From Phylloscopus collybita (lineage: Eukaryota > Chordata > Aves > Passeriformes > Phylloscopidae): DNA of 64,000 bases. Shown piece by piece: positions 45,585 through 57,181 of this stretch. The position numbers and the translations under genes were made by a program. The stretch lies in the NCBI GenBank assembly GCA_027886175.1, contig JAJNNQ010000075.1, positions 1,777,001-1,841,000 of the forward strand, written 5' to 3'. Numbering within the stretch: position 1 is the first letter of the stretch; each line of letters opens with the position of its first letter. The notes below the pieces were generated by a model. That model searched no databases. It had not been told where the DNA came from and saw nothing but the letters and a program-made list of their open reading frames with translations.

Positions 45585-45792
45585 TAAAAAAAACCAAACC
45601 AAACCAAACCAACCAAACAAACAAACAAAAAACACCCAAAAAACCCCAAACCAAACAAAAACCACAAACAAAACAAAACAAAACAAAACAAAACAAAAAC
45701 CAACAAAAAAACCCAACAAAACAAACAAACAAAAAAAGCCAAAAAACCCAAAACCAAAAACAAAACAAAACAAACCAAATCAAACCAAAAGC
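45585..45792. repeat. A/C-only low-complexity tract
   Basis: About 200 bases of AAACC, AAAC and AAAAC units in irregular order with almost no G or T, closely similar in composition and orientation to the tract at 27951-28211. Confidence 0.93.
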
Positions 45793-48000
45793 CTCTAATA
45801 ATAAGAATTGAGGGGTTTGGGCTTTTTTTGCTTTCATTTTTTGTCCTGGATAGGAAAATGTATGAATGACTGCAAACAGCACTGTTTTCTCCAAAGCAGT
45901 TTATGGAAAATAAAGGAGAGGACAACTCCATCATGATTTGGCTTTGGTACCATGCCTAGAGCCAGGGGGCAGTGGTCCCTGGATGCTGTTCTTCATCTTT
46001 GCAAAGTTCCCATAATTAAAAATGTCTGTGGAGTCCAAATGATGTGTCCTACCATAATCTGGTTCAATACAGGAAAAACCTAGCTGGATCCTTTTCCTTT
46101 TGAGGAATTTTTTGGGGAAAAAAAAAAATCCCAGACTGGACATTGAGGATTTAGCACTGGCAGTGTTGAGAGATATTTTTCCAAACAGAGATGTGAGGGT
46201 ACATTTTCCAGGGTCCAGTTGGTCTGGTTGTCTAAAATTGAGGCCATCTACATCATAAAACAGGTGGGCACTTTTGTTAGGTGGCTGCTCACCTTTTTTG
46301 TACGTTTATCATGGGATGGGTTTGATCACACTCTGAGATAAAGATATGAAGGAGTTGTTGACAAGTATTTCCACTATTTGACTTGTCTGGGATTCACCCT
46401 TCCAGTTTAGCTGTCCATATTTAGTATTTCCATCCGCTGCCCACCGCAGTCATGGAAAATAAGTCAACACATTCAGTGAGAGCAGGGATGTGATTCAGCA
46501 AACCTCAGAGAGAGAACTTCTTCAGGATAAACCAAATCATGTCCTGAACTTCTTCATTGCCACTGACATGCTCTCCTGTCAGAGGAAAGAGAGCCTGGGT
46601 TGAATTGTTCAGTAGGCACTTCCCCTCTGGAAATGCACAAATATTAGGATAAATCCCATCCCTGAAGATAAATCAGGCAAATACCATCCTGAATGTCTGA
46701 GAACAAGTCAGACATGTGTCACCAGTCTGGTAACCAAACGTACTGAAATCCTTGTTCTGTTCTAACTGCAAGGCATTCCTGTTACAAAGGCAGTAATTCC
46801 CCTGACAATGAGAACTGCATCCCACAGCTGTGTAAAAACTTTGGAGAAGCTCTAGAATGGTCTATCTGCCACAGATCTCTTGGACTTTTGAAAGCCAAGT
46901 TATAAGCATAGAAATCAAATTGAAGCACACCCAGACCTGCCTTGATTCCACCCTGTCTTCTGAAGAGTATCCATAGGTGTGACTCCACCTACAAGGTTCT
47001 CAAAACCTTAGGTGCCATTCCTACATGTCCTCCATCACAACAGGGAGATGAACATGAGCTGAAGACTCATCTGTCTGGAAGAGGGAAGAGGGCTGGTGTC
47101 AGAGATTCCCTTCTGTGCACAGCACTTGAGTGGCCTGGATTATCTTGCACCTGTGGACCTGTCAGGCCTGACACCAAGCTCACCAGCTTGACATGGGCTG
47201 GCACACCAGCAACGCACGGGCTTCTCATCTGAGCTTCTTGTTTTCTTGTTGCTGTGATTTACTCTGGGGTCACATATGGCTTGGCTGGATGCTGGGGTTT
47301 ATTTCTGTCAGCACATCCAGATATATCAGTATTAATTGTTCTTTCACGGCTTTGGCTACTCCTCCTTTAGCAGAAAAATATAAACTCCACCAGTGATGAA
47401 TTCTTAGTTCATGCCTATAAATCAAGACTGTGAACTCAACCCTGGATTATTATTGTTTGTTTACAGATGATCAGTTGGGAAGATGGAGAGGGACCCAAGC
47501 ACTGCTGTCAGCAATATGTTGATGAGCTCCAGTGCCTTGCAGTGACGCTTCCAACCCTCCTTGTAATCTGTCAGGATGCCTACCAGGAAAAGCATCTGGC
47601 TCCCACTCAGCCTAGCAAGACTGAGCACATCCCTCCCAACTCTTTAAAAAAAAGAACTTGAGAGCCTCCCTTTGTCACTAATCTTTTCAGGAATTTGCTT
47701 TGTCACTGTGTCCCAAGGACACTGCTTGTACCTGCAATTTGCTGCAAACATTAGTTAATAGCTGCACCCCTGGATTGAGCAGGACCTACAGAGGCACTTC
47801 ATCCACCTGGTCACTGACAGGCTTCCTTCAAGAGCAGCTAGGAGGGGAAGGGAAGGAAAAGGAACCAATACAAACATGTTGCTATGGAGAAAATGAATGG
47901 AATCCTCATTGTGCATTACATGGCTTAAAAAGCATAAAAAATCTTTAAATGAGGAGAAAAAATGTGGGTAAGTTTAAAAGACATTCGATATGTGAATTAA
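45793..48000. other. Unique non-coding stretch
   Basis: No transposon, exon or RNA gene recognised on either strand. Confidence 0.42.
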
Positions 48001-48060
48001 CATCAGACATATATTCTTTTCATCAGAGGAGATGAAATCCAGTTTTTTTTCTCTTTTAGC

Positions 48061-48118
48061 CTCCTCTCTCTCGTTCTCTTTTCTCTCTCTCTCTCTCTCT
48101 TTTTATTTATTTATTTTT
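48061..48118. repeat. (CT)n tract with (TTTA)n end
   Basis: Pyrimidine-only CT repeat followed by three TTTA units. Confidence 0.92.
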
Positions 48119-48119
48119 C

Positions 48120-48290
48120 CAATAAAATAGCAGTCCAAAAATAGAAAGAGTGGGAAAAGTAAACTGGCAGGTATTAATTAACTGGACAGGTAGCAAAAGT
48201 AAAGCCTCCACAGCTACATACTCTGGAAATTCCGGGGCGGAGTAGGAGGGGGCAATTCACATTTAAATATTTAACTCATACGAGGTTTTT
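48120..48290. promoter_or_regulatory. Candidate conserved non-coding element
   Basis: Includes 'ccaaaaatagaaagag' (MEF2/CArG-like), 'ggtattaattaactggacag', 'ctggaaattccggggcggag', and 'catttaaatatttaactcat', with no repeat family. Mixed AT-rich cores and retained CpG. Inference only. Confidence 0.33.
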
Positions 48291-48835
48291 TCTCAGCTTT
48301 CTTACTGAGATAGAAGAAAGAAAGATGGAGATTGCTTGCATCCTTCTCTGATGAATTTCTTGTCTTTGTTCACTTCTGATTTCTGCACCAAAATCAACAA
48401 CACTTCCTGTAGGAACAGCCAGTGCTCTCACTACAATGTCCCAGTGCCTTACTTCTCCCTGCACGGAGCTATTCCTGGACCTGAGTGCCTTTGAGAACCA
48501 AGGCTTCAGGATAAAAGAAGAAACACAGAAAATAAGGTTATTGTTTAGCTCCCATTTCTTTTCACTACACCTAAAGAAAACAAACTAGTTTTGCTCATTC
48601 AAAAACCTGCCAAGATCTTTTTAAATGCTCACGAAATCCTGACCCTTATTCCCTGTGTCTTTCACATTACAGATTCAAAGAATTTCAAAGCCATTCTTTT
48701 CTACCTGACATGAGAAGTGGAGGCTGTTGAAGAGTCCAAGCATCAATTCCTTGCCATTTCTGGTGGCAAAGTGTTTTCCCACAGCTCCATGGCACATTGG
48801 ATACAACCTGTAGTTCCACCAGGTCTACACAGCTG

Positions 48836-49065
48836 GAACATGAGATATTAGGAAAAATTCTTAACTGTGAGGGTGGGGAGGGCCTGGCACAGGTTGCCCA
48901 GAGGTGCTGTGGCTTTCCCATCCCTTGAAATGTTCAAGAACAGGTTGGACAGGGCTTGGAGCAATCTGGGATAGTGGAAGGTGTCCCTGCCCATGGCAGT
49001 GGTTTGGTATTAGATGAGCTCTAAGGTCCCACGAACCCCAAATATTCTGTGACTCTGTGATTCTA
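48836..49065 (+). mobile_element. CR1 LINE 3' fragment
   Basis: 'catgagatattaggaaaaat', 'ggcacaggttgcccagaggt', 'caagaacaggttggacaggg', 'cctgcccatggcagtggttt', terminal 'ctgtgactctgtgattct'. Confidence 0.94.
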
Positions 49066-51324
49066 CTACAGAAAGTTCTTCCCAGGACAGATTTAAAAGC
49101 TACATATTTCCTACTTTTTCATATTTCTGGTAGGGACAGCAAGAGAAAGATTTTATTTTTTTTTTTTCCCTTACACAGTCCTATTGCTGTGCTTGGTCTT
49201 TCGGGGGAGCAGAAACCAAGTTTCTATGACCTTATCAGTTCTTGTTTTTTTTCTCCTATGGCTGCCAAACAGGAATTCAGGTGTCAGGCTCCTCCAGAGA
49301 AGAACCAAAAGCAGGAACTGATTGATGGACTGTATGGACATGACCCTGACATGTTTGTATAGTCCATAGTCCAAAGTCCCATGAGGACTTTGTAGTCTCT
49401 GATCCAACACCACGTGATCCACTGCCAGCCCTGAACTGGAAATTATCCAGGGTTGTGGATGATCAAAGACTTGGATTGAACAAGAAATAATAATAATAAA
49501 AAATATAGGACAACACCACGGAGGGCTGATTGCCTTGAAATGATAACCAGATTATTTTTTTTTAATTTCTCAGGAGACATAAGTGTGGAGGTCACCTTTT
49601 TTCCTTCTCGGCATGTCAAAACAATTTCCTGAACTCTCTGTGGAATTGTCACCAAGGTTAATTTAGTGTCATATGTCTACATTCCCCAAGTATCTCTTCC
49701 TGGAAACAATAAAATACCGTAGAAGCAAAAAATCAGATGAAATTAAAACATCCTAAGACTCATTGCACCTGTCTGTCTCATCTTTATTATCTGTAAAATA
49801 ACCTGAGAGTATTACAGAAGAGAGGAGTATAATTTGACATTATTAATATCATCAGTCAATCTCCACCTATGCTGAGATGCTCAAATGCTTGTGTTCCCAA
49901 AGACAGGGATGCTTTGTTGTGTTAGGAGCACGATGGCAAGAGTGACTGAACACATTAGAAAAACCCTGATACAGGAATTTCCCACTCTGCTGCTCCCTCA
50001 TTAAGGCATTCCAGAGGAGAGCACAGAGCATGGAGTGTTGACCAGGCAGCTCAAGAAATACAAGCTTTAAAGCTAGGGTCTGTTTTTCAATATTTTAGCA
50101 AAATTAGAGAAAATCAGAGAAAATCACCAGTGTGATCCAATAGCTGAGGGAGAAAGAGCCAACGCCCTGGTAGCAGCAAGGGGGGAGAGGATGAATTAAC
50201 CTGCTTCTTTTTCCTGTAACATTTCAAACTGACAACATCATCAACTTCTGTTTTTGCCTCTCATTACACTTTGCTTTTCTCTCTTCCCTACATGAAGGTC
50301 TAATCCCTTGGACATGTTGCAAAGTCCTTTTCTTTAGATGAAAGATGGGACAAGAAACAACAGATGGACCTAAACCAACGACACAGCGCAGGGAAGTCAT
50401 GAGACAATCTGGTGCCACCATGCTCAAGATATTCCTCCTTGCAGTTTTCTGCAGGCACTAATTTCTGTAGACAGCTGCTTGGGGAAGGTTCTCAGAGGTA
50501 GGTATGCCGTAACTCCCACAGCTTGGGAATCTCTGGGCTAGAGGAAAGAGGATATTTTTTCCTCCTTATGTTCCAGAATGCAGTGAAGTCCTACATCCCA
50601 CACAGAGTACATCTCTGCTGAGATGCTTTTCTAATCCCACCTGCAGTCTCTCTCCATTCCTGTCCATCTCCAGCACTGACAAGGCTCCTTGGAAGTCAAT
50701 ATTTCCACCAGAAAGGGCTGAGAGCAGCAGGAACCTCCCAGGAGGTCTAAAAGAGAAAAGAAACTCAAGCTTCAATAAAAATAATCACTAGATATGAAAA
50801 ACATTTTTTTTTTTTTAAGCAGGGCAGTAGTCAATCCAGGAGAAGGCTTCTGAGTAATCTGCTGAGAGAGGGAGGTTCCATCAGGAACCACAGATCCTTC
50901 CCTCCCTGTGTCATGGTGAAAACTGGTAAACATGGTAAAATGTGCAGTAACATCAGCGCTATGAGAAAGAACAGCTGGACATGCCCCATGAGCTCCATGA
51001 CAATCATCTCTGTATTAAACATGGTCTGATTCTGCTGCTTGGGCTGAAAAGACAGCTTGGAAATCCTCCATGGGGCCACCAGCACCAGGGGAACAGTGAG
51101 GGACAGGAGCCAGGCAATAAAATCTTGGAAAAGGTGCAGTTCCTCCACCTCCAGGAAATTCAGTTGCTTTGCTTGAGGTTGCCATCCATTGTCTTCTCTT
51201 TTGATCTGTTGGCATGTTCTGAGCTCATGGGAGATGGTGGGGATGTGACCTGATTCTTATTCAGACTAAAGAATGAAGCTATTTGTTATTATCCTGTTCT
51301 GTGTGCATTCTGATAATTGGTGGA
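49066..51324. other. Unique non-coding stretch
   Basis: Several short T or TAA runs (49153, 49489, 50804) and no recognised gene or transposon. Confidence 0.42.
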
Positions 51325-51508
51325 GGGGGGTTTTTTTGTGTGTTTTTGTTTGTTTGTTTGTTTGTTTGATTGGTTGGTTGGTTGGTTGGTTGGTTGGGTT
51401 TTTTTTTTTTTTTTTGTTTGGTTTGGTTTGTTTCTTGTTTTGGTTGGTTTTGGGTTTGGTTATATTTTTTTGGTTTTATTTTTTTCAGTGTGGTTTTATT
51501 TTTTAATG
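51325..51508. repeat. T/G-only low-complexity tract
   Basis: (TTTG)n, then about seven TTGG units, a T run and irregular GGTTT units: the strand complement of the A/C-only tracts elsewhere in the window. It lies about 40 bp from the 3' end of the next CR1 copy. Confidence 0.92.
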
Positions 51509-51549
51509 TTTTGTAAAAAAACCTAAAAATAATGTACTGCCAAGAGGTT

Positions 51550-51734
51550 TAATCACAGAATTATTTGGGTTGGAAGGGACCTTCAAGACCATCTAGTTCA
51601 AACTCCCCTGCCATGGGCAGGGACACCTTCCACCATCCCAGGTTGCTCTAATCCCCATCCAGCCTGGCCTTGGACACTTCCAGGGATGGGACAGCCACAG
51701 CTTCTCTGGGCAACCTGTGCCAGGGCTTCACCAC
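51550..51734 (-). mobile_element. CR1 LINE, 3' part (split by LTR)
   Basis: 'aatcacagaattatttgggt', 'ccctgccatgggcagggaca', 'cagcttctctgggcaacctg', breaking off in 'gggcttcaccac' where the solo LTR is inserted. The remainder resumes at 52461. Confidence 0.95.
51730..51734. repeat. Target site duplication, left copy
   Basis: ACCAC before the LTR, repeated exactly at 52461-52465. Removing one copy and the LTR rejoins the CR1 sequence as 'cttcaccaccctctgagtaa'. Confidence 0.93.
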
Positions 51735-52460
51735 TGTCTTGGGTTGTGGAACCAAATATGTGTATTCTATTTTCATCTGTTAAAAAGCAGTTGAGAAGAT
51801 GTTTTTCTTTATCTCTTGTAACTCAAGGGGGAGAGAGGCCTGACCCTTAGGATAATGGGCCATTAGCACCTCCCCAGGCTATACCCCTGCCCAGAGTGGT
51901 GCATCTGCATTTCCATCCCCCTGTTGTGAGATGGATCACACCCCCCTGGCAGTGGGGGGGTGGAGGCAGGCAGTTCTTCTGTCTGGATAAACTGAGACAC
52001 AGGGACATGAAAGCTGCTGGCTTCACCCGATTTTCTGGGAGGAAGACTGGACCCCTTCTGACCCACTGGACCTTTCCCACCACCACTGGATCCCTTTTAC
52101 CATCACTGGACACGTTTTCTACAGGATCATCTTTACCTCACCAGAAACACATCTGCCACTGAAGAAGGACTCACTTTTGGACTGCTTCCAACACCCTGAC
52201 CAACAGGGTGTCAGGTTGTAGCTCGGACTCTGTCAGGGTTTTCCAAAATTGTTGTTTGTTTGCTTGTTTGGTTTTGTTTCCTATTACATTTGTATTGTTA
52301 ATATTCCTAGTAAAGAACTGTTATTCCTATCACCAAAATCTTTGCCTGAAAGCCCTTAATTGCAAAATTATAATTTGGTGGGGGTGAGGGGTTTATATTC
52401 TCCATTCTAAGGGAAACTCCAGCTTTCCCTGTCAGATACCTGTCTTTCCAAACCAAGACA
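51735..52460 (+). mobile_element. Solo LTR of an endogenous retrovirus (726 bp)
   Basis: Both edges are exact: it starts TGTCTTGGGTTG and ends CAAACCAAGACA, near-perfect inverted ends with the TG...CA of LTRs, and is flanked by a 5-bp duplication (ACCAC). The interior resembles LTRs I know from passerine genomes ('aagatgtttttctttatctc', 'ttgtgagatggatcacaccc', 'gaactgttattcctatcac'). A degenerate polyadenylation word AGTAAAG near 52307 favours plus-strand orientation; the end symmetry leaves some doubt. No internal retroviral region remains, consistent with LTR-LTR recombination. A 5-bp duplication suits ERVL-like or some gamma-type elements. Confidence 0.92.
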
Positions 52461-52465
52461 ACCAC
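52461..52465. repeat. Target site duplication, right copy
   Basis: Exact second copy of ACCAC next to the LTR end. Confidence 0.93.
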
Positions 52466-52740
52466 CCTCTGAGTAAATAATTTTCTCCTACTATCTAACC
52501 TAAACCTTCCCTCCTTCACCTTAAAGCCATGGGAAGCCACTTTTGTTGTCACCAATCACCTCCTTGCTTCTTAAAGCATAGTTTCCAGGAGGATTTGCTC
52601 CATGATCTCACCAGAAAAAGAAGTGAGACTGACAAGACTGTACTTCCCTGGATTTTTTTTTTTTCCCCTTTTAAAACATGTGGGTTATTGTGGGTTCCTT
52701 TTCCAGTCAGTAGGAACGATGCCAGACCAGGGAACTGAAG
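52461..52740 (-). mobile_element. CR1 LINE, 5' part with reverse-transcriptase remnant
   Basis: Continues the CR1 interrupted at 51734: 3' UTR to about 52545, then a jump to ORF2. Read on the minus strand, 52740-52570 encodes PTDWKRNP, then after a small break VSLTSFSGEIMEQILLET, the 'DWK...NYRPVSLTS...K.ME..L' region at the start of the CR1 reverse transcriptase. The catalytic core and C-terminus between them are deleted, and a T/A run interrupts the frame. Non-functional. Confidence 0.85.
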
Positions 52741-54261
52741 GTGGGTGAACTATTTCAGGTGGTTGGTGTTGATGACACAGAGAGATCAACCCATCAGGAG
52801 CTATTTGTTCACGAACATTCATGGGAGAATTATCTGTCTGCACTCAGCTCTGAGCTAATCCTGTGTCCAGGGTGGAATAGATGAGTTGCAATTCAAGAAT
52901 CAATTAATGCTTCATCAAAGTGTGTTTAAAAGTGAACAGTACCTACTCAGTTTGGAAAACAGAATACCTTTATTTTCCCTGATGTCCCCAAACACTCACT
53001 TCTGACATTTTGTTATTAATATTGCTATTTACAGGTTGACGACCCATTTAATTCCTGTACAAAATACAAGTTTTTCCAGCTTGGCCCACTCCCTCTCAGA
53101 GATGCTGCTGAGAAGGGCAAGCACAAATGAGCTTTCTGTGCTGGATCTTTTCCTGCTTTCATAACCTCACACCCTCCTGACAGGTGCAAAACCCCAGAGG
53201 GTGTCGAGATTAAATTGAAACACTTCCTAAAGCCTTGCAGAGGTGCTTATGTGAGAGGAACCACAGCTAAATTTTCCACAGGCTGAAGTCAATTTTTGCC
53301 ATCAGTAACCACTCCTTTCCCAGTCAAAACAGCAACACAAGTTTAATTTATTTAGTTCAAAGGGTGTAAAGGCATTCACTGAAGACTGAGTGAATGGTAA
53401 AACCACAATGCAAAAGTAATCTCAAAACTTGAAGAGACAGTAAGGGAAGTTAAGCCCTTCCATATAGATCAAAAACTTCCAGCAGAAATCATAAAAAGTG
53501 ATGCTGGGAGAAGCTAAAAGGTATTTTATCCCTACCTAAAAGCATGTATTCATTCATAATTTAGGTGTCTGGTCTTCAATACTGGTCTGACTGAAGGGAG
53601 GCAGATATTAAAACACAGCATAGTATTAAAGCCTAGAAATGCCCTTTTTTTGACTAGTCAGGCTGGACCTTGATATCTGCACAGACTCAGGTCTTTTCAT
53701 CCTCAGATGAACAACACTTTTCATCTGTATGAATCTGAAGAAGAGACTTGTGCACACACTCCCATGGAGACACACACCAGGCTCAGACCTGTTCCCACTT
53801 GCTAAAAAACAGTGGAAAACTCCCAGCTCTGCTTTCCTGGCCACTGAGGTGTCAAACTTACCCATTCAGAGAGTCAGCATTTTATCTCAGATTTAATTGA
53901 AATGGAAGAGCTGCAGTGAGGGTTTCATCATCAGGAGGGAAAACAGACAATTTCCCAGACCAGAACAGATCAATTCAATGTCTGGCAGCCTAGAGGGTTG
54001 TTCTTCCTTAAAAAAAAAAATCAACCCACTTTTCCTTCAGAGCAGCAGATGATCCAGCCATTAGCACTTGAGTCCCTGAGAACCCTTCCCAGCTGATCCT
54101 TAGGATTGCATAAAACAGCACTAACAACTCTCCTAGATTTTTTTTAATTATTATTTTTGAGGGAAAGGACACCTCCATGGTTTACAAGAAATTGTGCTAG
54201 ATGCCAATTAAGCCAAGAAATTTTGGAATTTTTGTAGTGAGGATAAGGACAATATTCAAAT
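52741..54261. other. Unique non-coding stretch
   Basis: The CR1 above may extend slightly past 52740, but I cannot follow it. Nothing else recognised. Confidence 0.42.
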
Positions 54262-54421
54262 CTTTTTTTTTTTTTTTTCTGCAGCATACCATAGAAGCCT
54301 AAAAAAGCCCACCAAAAAAACTCAACCCCACCCAAAACAAGAAACAAACAAAACCACACACACACAAACATACAAACAAAACTCTGAAAAAAAACCCCAA
54401 CAAAACCCAAACAAACTAAAA
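54262..54421. repeat. Poly(T) then A/C-rich tract
   Basis: A T run of ~17 at 54262-54279 and, from 54300, A/C-rich sequence with CACACACAAAC units. Shorter and less pure than the tracts at 27.95 and 45.6 kb. Confidence 0.85.
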
Positions 54422-57060
54422 AGGAAACAGGGAAACAAGGAATCTGACCTTCTGCTTCAGCAACCCAACAAACTCAATGAAAAAAAAATCTCTTAGGGAT
54501 GCAGGACTTTTCTGTTGCTCCACTGCCTGCAGGATTTCCTGGGATCACCAGGGAATGGTGTCGGGTGAGTGTCTCCAATCACGTAGGACATGATTAGGGC
54601 CACCAGGACCAGTTTTTTTTTTTGCCACTGATTTATGGGATGGTTACCCAGGTCCCATAATGATGGGACCATAAAAACTGCAGACAGACACAGCTCAACC
54701 CAGTCCCCACTGCTCATGGGCACAACACACCAGGACAACTCAAGGCCACTCATACTTGAGAAGTTTGCCTTGGCCAGAGGGACACAAGCATCCCCCCCTG
54801 TTTGTGCAAGAAGCAGCCTGCTCAACTCTGGCCTTTTTTTTCCCCATCAAAATATTCAGGAGAAGGCTTTAAAGATTTTGAGAAAGCACAGTTTGCCCTG
54901 AGGGACACAGCAGGGACATGCACTGCCAGTAGGACCTGAGGGAAGCTGCTGAGTCCTTTATTTTGTTACCTGTAGCATACAATGTAAGCAAGCAATGGGC
55001 TGAACCATCCTTGGGTAAGTGACTGCCCAAGAAATGCTACAAAGAGCATTTCATCTGGAATTCTGAACACAGATCACAGTCTGATGGGCTTCAGGATAGT
55101 CCTGAAGATGGTAATCAGAACCCACAGAAGTATTTTAAAGTACAATTGTAAAGAGTAAGCGTCAGAGGAAAGAAGTCGAAGAGCAGTATTAAAGATTAAT
55201 TTACTTTTTTTATTCTCCCTCTTGCCTTGTAACTTTGGAAGGTTCTGAGTCAGAATGAAGTTTTATTCTCCAAAAAACACCTTTGGGGGACTGGCTACAG
55301 GTAGGCAAGAAAGGAATGACAGAGCTGGGAGAAAATCAGACATTGCCTTCAGTGAATTTGGAGAAGAGGAACCAGCTTCCAGGTTCCCAGTGAAATGTGA
55401 ATGTGGGATGTCAGCAGGACTTCAGCTGATGAAAATGCTTCATAATTTATGTATTTCTTCTGTTCCATAGTACATCTTCCTTCAATCCAGCTGCTCCTTC
55501 ATTAGACCAAATGCTGGTGCAGGTCTCTGTGGACAGGCTACATCTGCTGTATGAATATGTAATTATTTCTCTGAGAGTGTCCAGGTAACTGTGACATTTG
55601 GTATCTAAGAAGATGATGTGTTATCTAGGTCAAGTTAAAAACAATCGAACAACAACAACAACAACAAAAAAAATCCTTCCAGAATTAAAATAAGAACATG
55701 TCCTGGTCATCAGCTCTTTGGAGAATGTATTTTTGTTGACCTACCTTACTCAATTCACTGCTTGGAAGGAAGAATGAAAGAGCAATAAATGCACGAAAAG
55801 TGGTCTCAGAAGAGTTTCAGACAGAGAAACTTCTTAGGGGATAATGAGAACATAGATTTACCTCATATCCTTTCAAAATTCACCATGTTTATCACTTTCA
55901 GATCAACTATTGGAATTATTGCTTTTACCAACATGCAGAAAAATCATTTAAAAAAAGAGTGAAGCTTCAAAATACTTGGACATCATAAATTGTTTAAAAA
56001 ATGTGTTCAAACTTCTTGGTAGGAATTTTTTTTTTTTTTGCAAAAACCCTAAAGAATAAAAGATTTCCAAATACACATCAATGCAGGAGGGGGCAGAAGC
56101 TTCAACCTTACATGTTTTCTCCAAAAGAGATGAAAGCAAGAATCTCAAATTTGGGTACTCTGAAATTTGTGAAAAATTGAACTCCAGATCTGGCATTTGC
56201 AATTCTGACCCAGGCCTATAACTCTCAGAAAATGTGATCTCAATTTCTTTCTCAAACCATGCCCTGAGCAGGCTGAGCTACATCCCAAAGAGCTCTGCTC
56301 TGCACTGTGGAAGCAAAAAGATTACAGGCAAAAATAAAGAGTTTGAGCCACTGCCTGAGGTCCATCTTACTGGAGATCCTGAAGCTCATTCTCATTTCCC
56401 TCCCATACACGTATGAATTTTTAATCTGGCGAGGAAAAGTGCCTGCACTGCTGAGAACTGGAACTGAATGATGAGTTGAACTCGTCTAATCAAACTTGCT
56501 TTCCTGCACAACATCAAGCTGCCTGCTCTGGCTGCCACATCCCTGCCATCTGCCCCTCTGGAAAGTCTATTATGTTCACCACCATCCCTTTAATAATGTG
56601 GAAGGACTCATGGTCTGGGTGTCTGGAGATGTCTGGACCTGTGTTTCTCCTCAGCACCAGGAGCTCTGGGTGTGCACTCCCAAGTTCCTCTGCATAAAAA
56701 CGTGGAGAGGATGGATGGATGGATGGATGGATGTGACTTTTGTGCTGAGGTCAATGTGATTTTCTGGGCAGGCTTATGGGGGCTGACTCAAATCTGATTT
56801 CACTGTTATGATACCAAATGTGACTCAGCTAAACACAGCTCTAATTTTCACACAGCACCTGCTGGCCACAGGCAGATGTGGAATTTCAGAGCTACTTCAC
56901 AGAAGTAGATACAGCAGTTATGTGACCATTTATGCCAACAAGGGAAATCAATACAAGGGGAAAAAGCTCCCAAAACGAAGCTGTAAACAGCTCAGCAGAA
57001 AGCTGAGCAAAGGGCAGCCACAGTCCTCATTGGACTGGTACAGGGACTCATGGCTGGGCT
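54422..57060. other. Unique non-coding stretch
   Basis: Contains a small (AAC)n at about 55650-55668, a T run near 56029, and no recognised gene or transposon. Confidence 0.42.
56709..56733. repeat. Short (GGAT)n
   Basis: About six GGAT units; same motif as the longer array at 24609. Confidence 0.92.
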
Positions 57061-57181
57061 TTGAGGTTGGATGAGGCTGGGAGCAACCTGGTCTGGTGGA
57101 AGGTGTCCCTGCTCATGGCAGGGAGGTGGAACTGGATGATATTGAAGGTCCTGTCCAACAAAAACCACTCTGTGATTCTCT
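57061..57181 (+). mobile_element. CR1 3' end fragment
   Basis: 'gaggttggatgaggctggga', 'gcaacctggtctggtggaag', 'cctgctcatggcagggaggt', 'ggaactggatgatattgaag', terminal 'actctgtgattct'. Confidence 0.93.
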
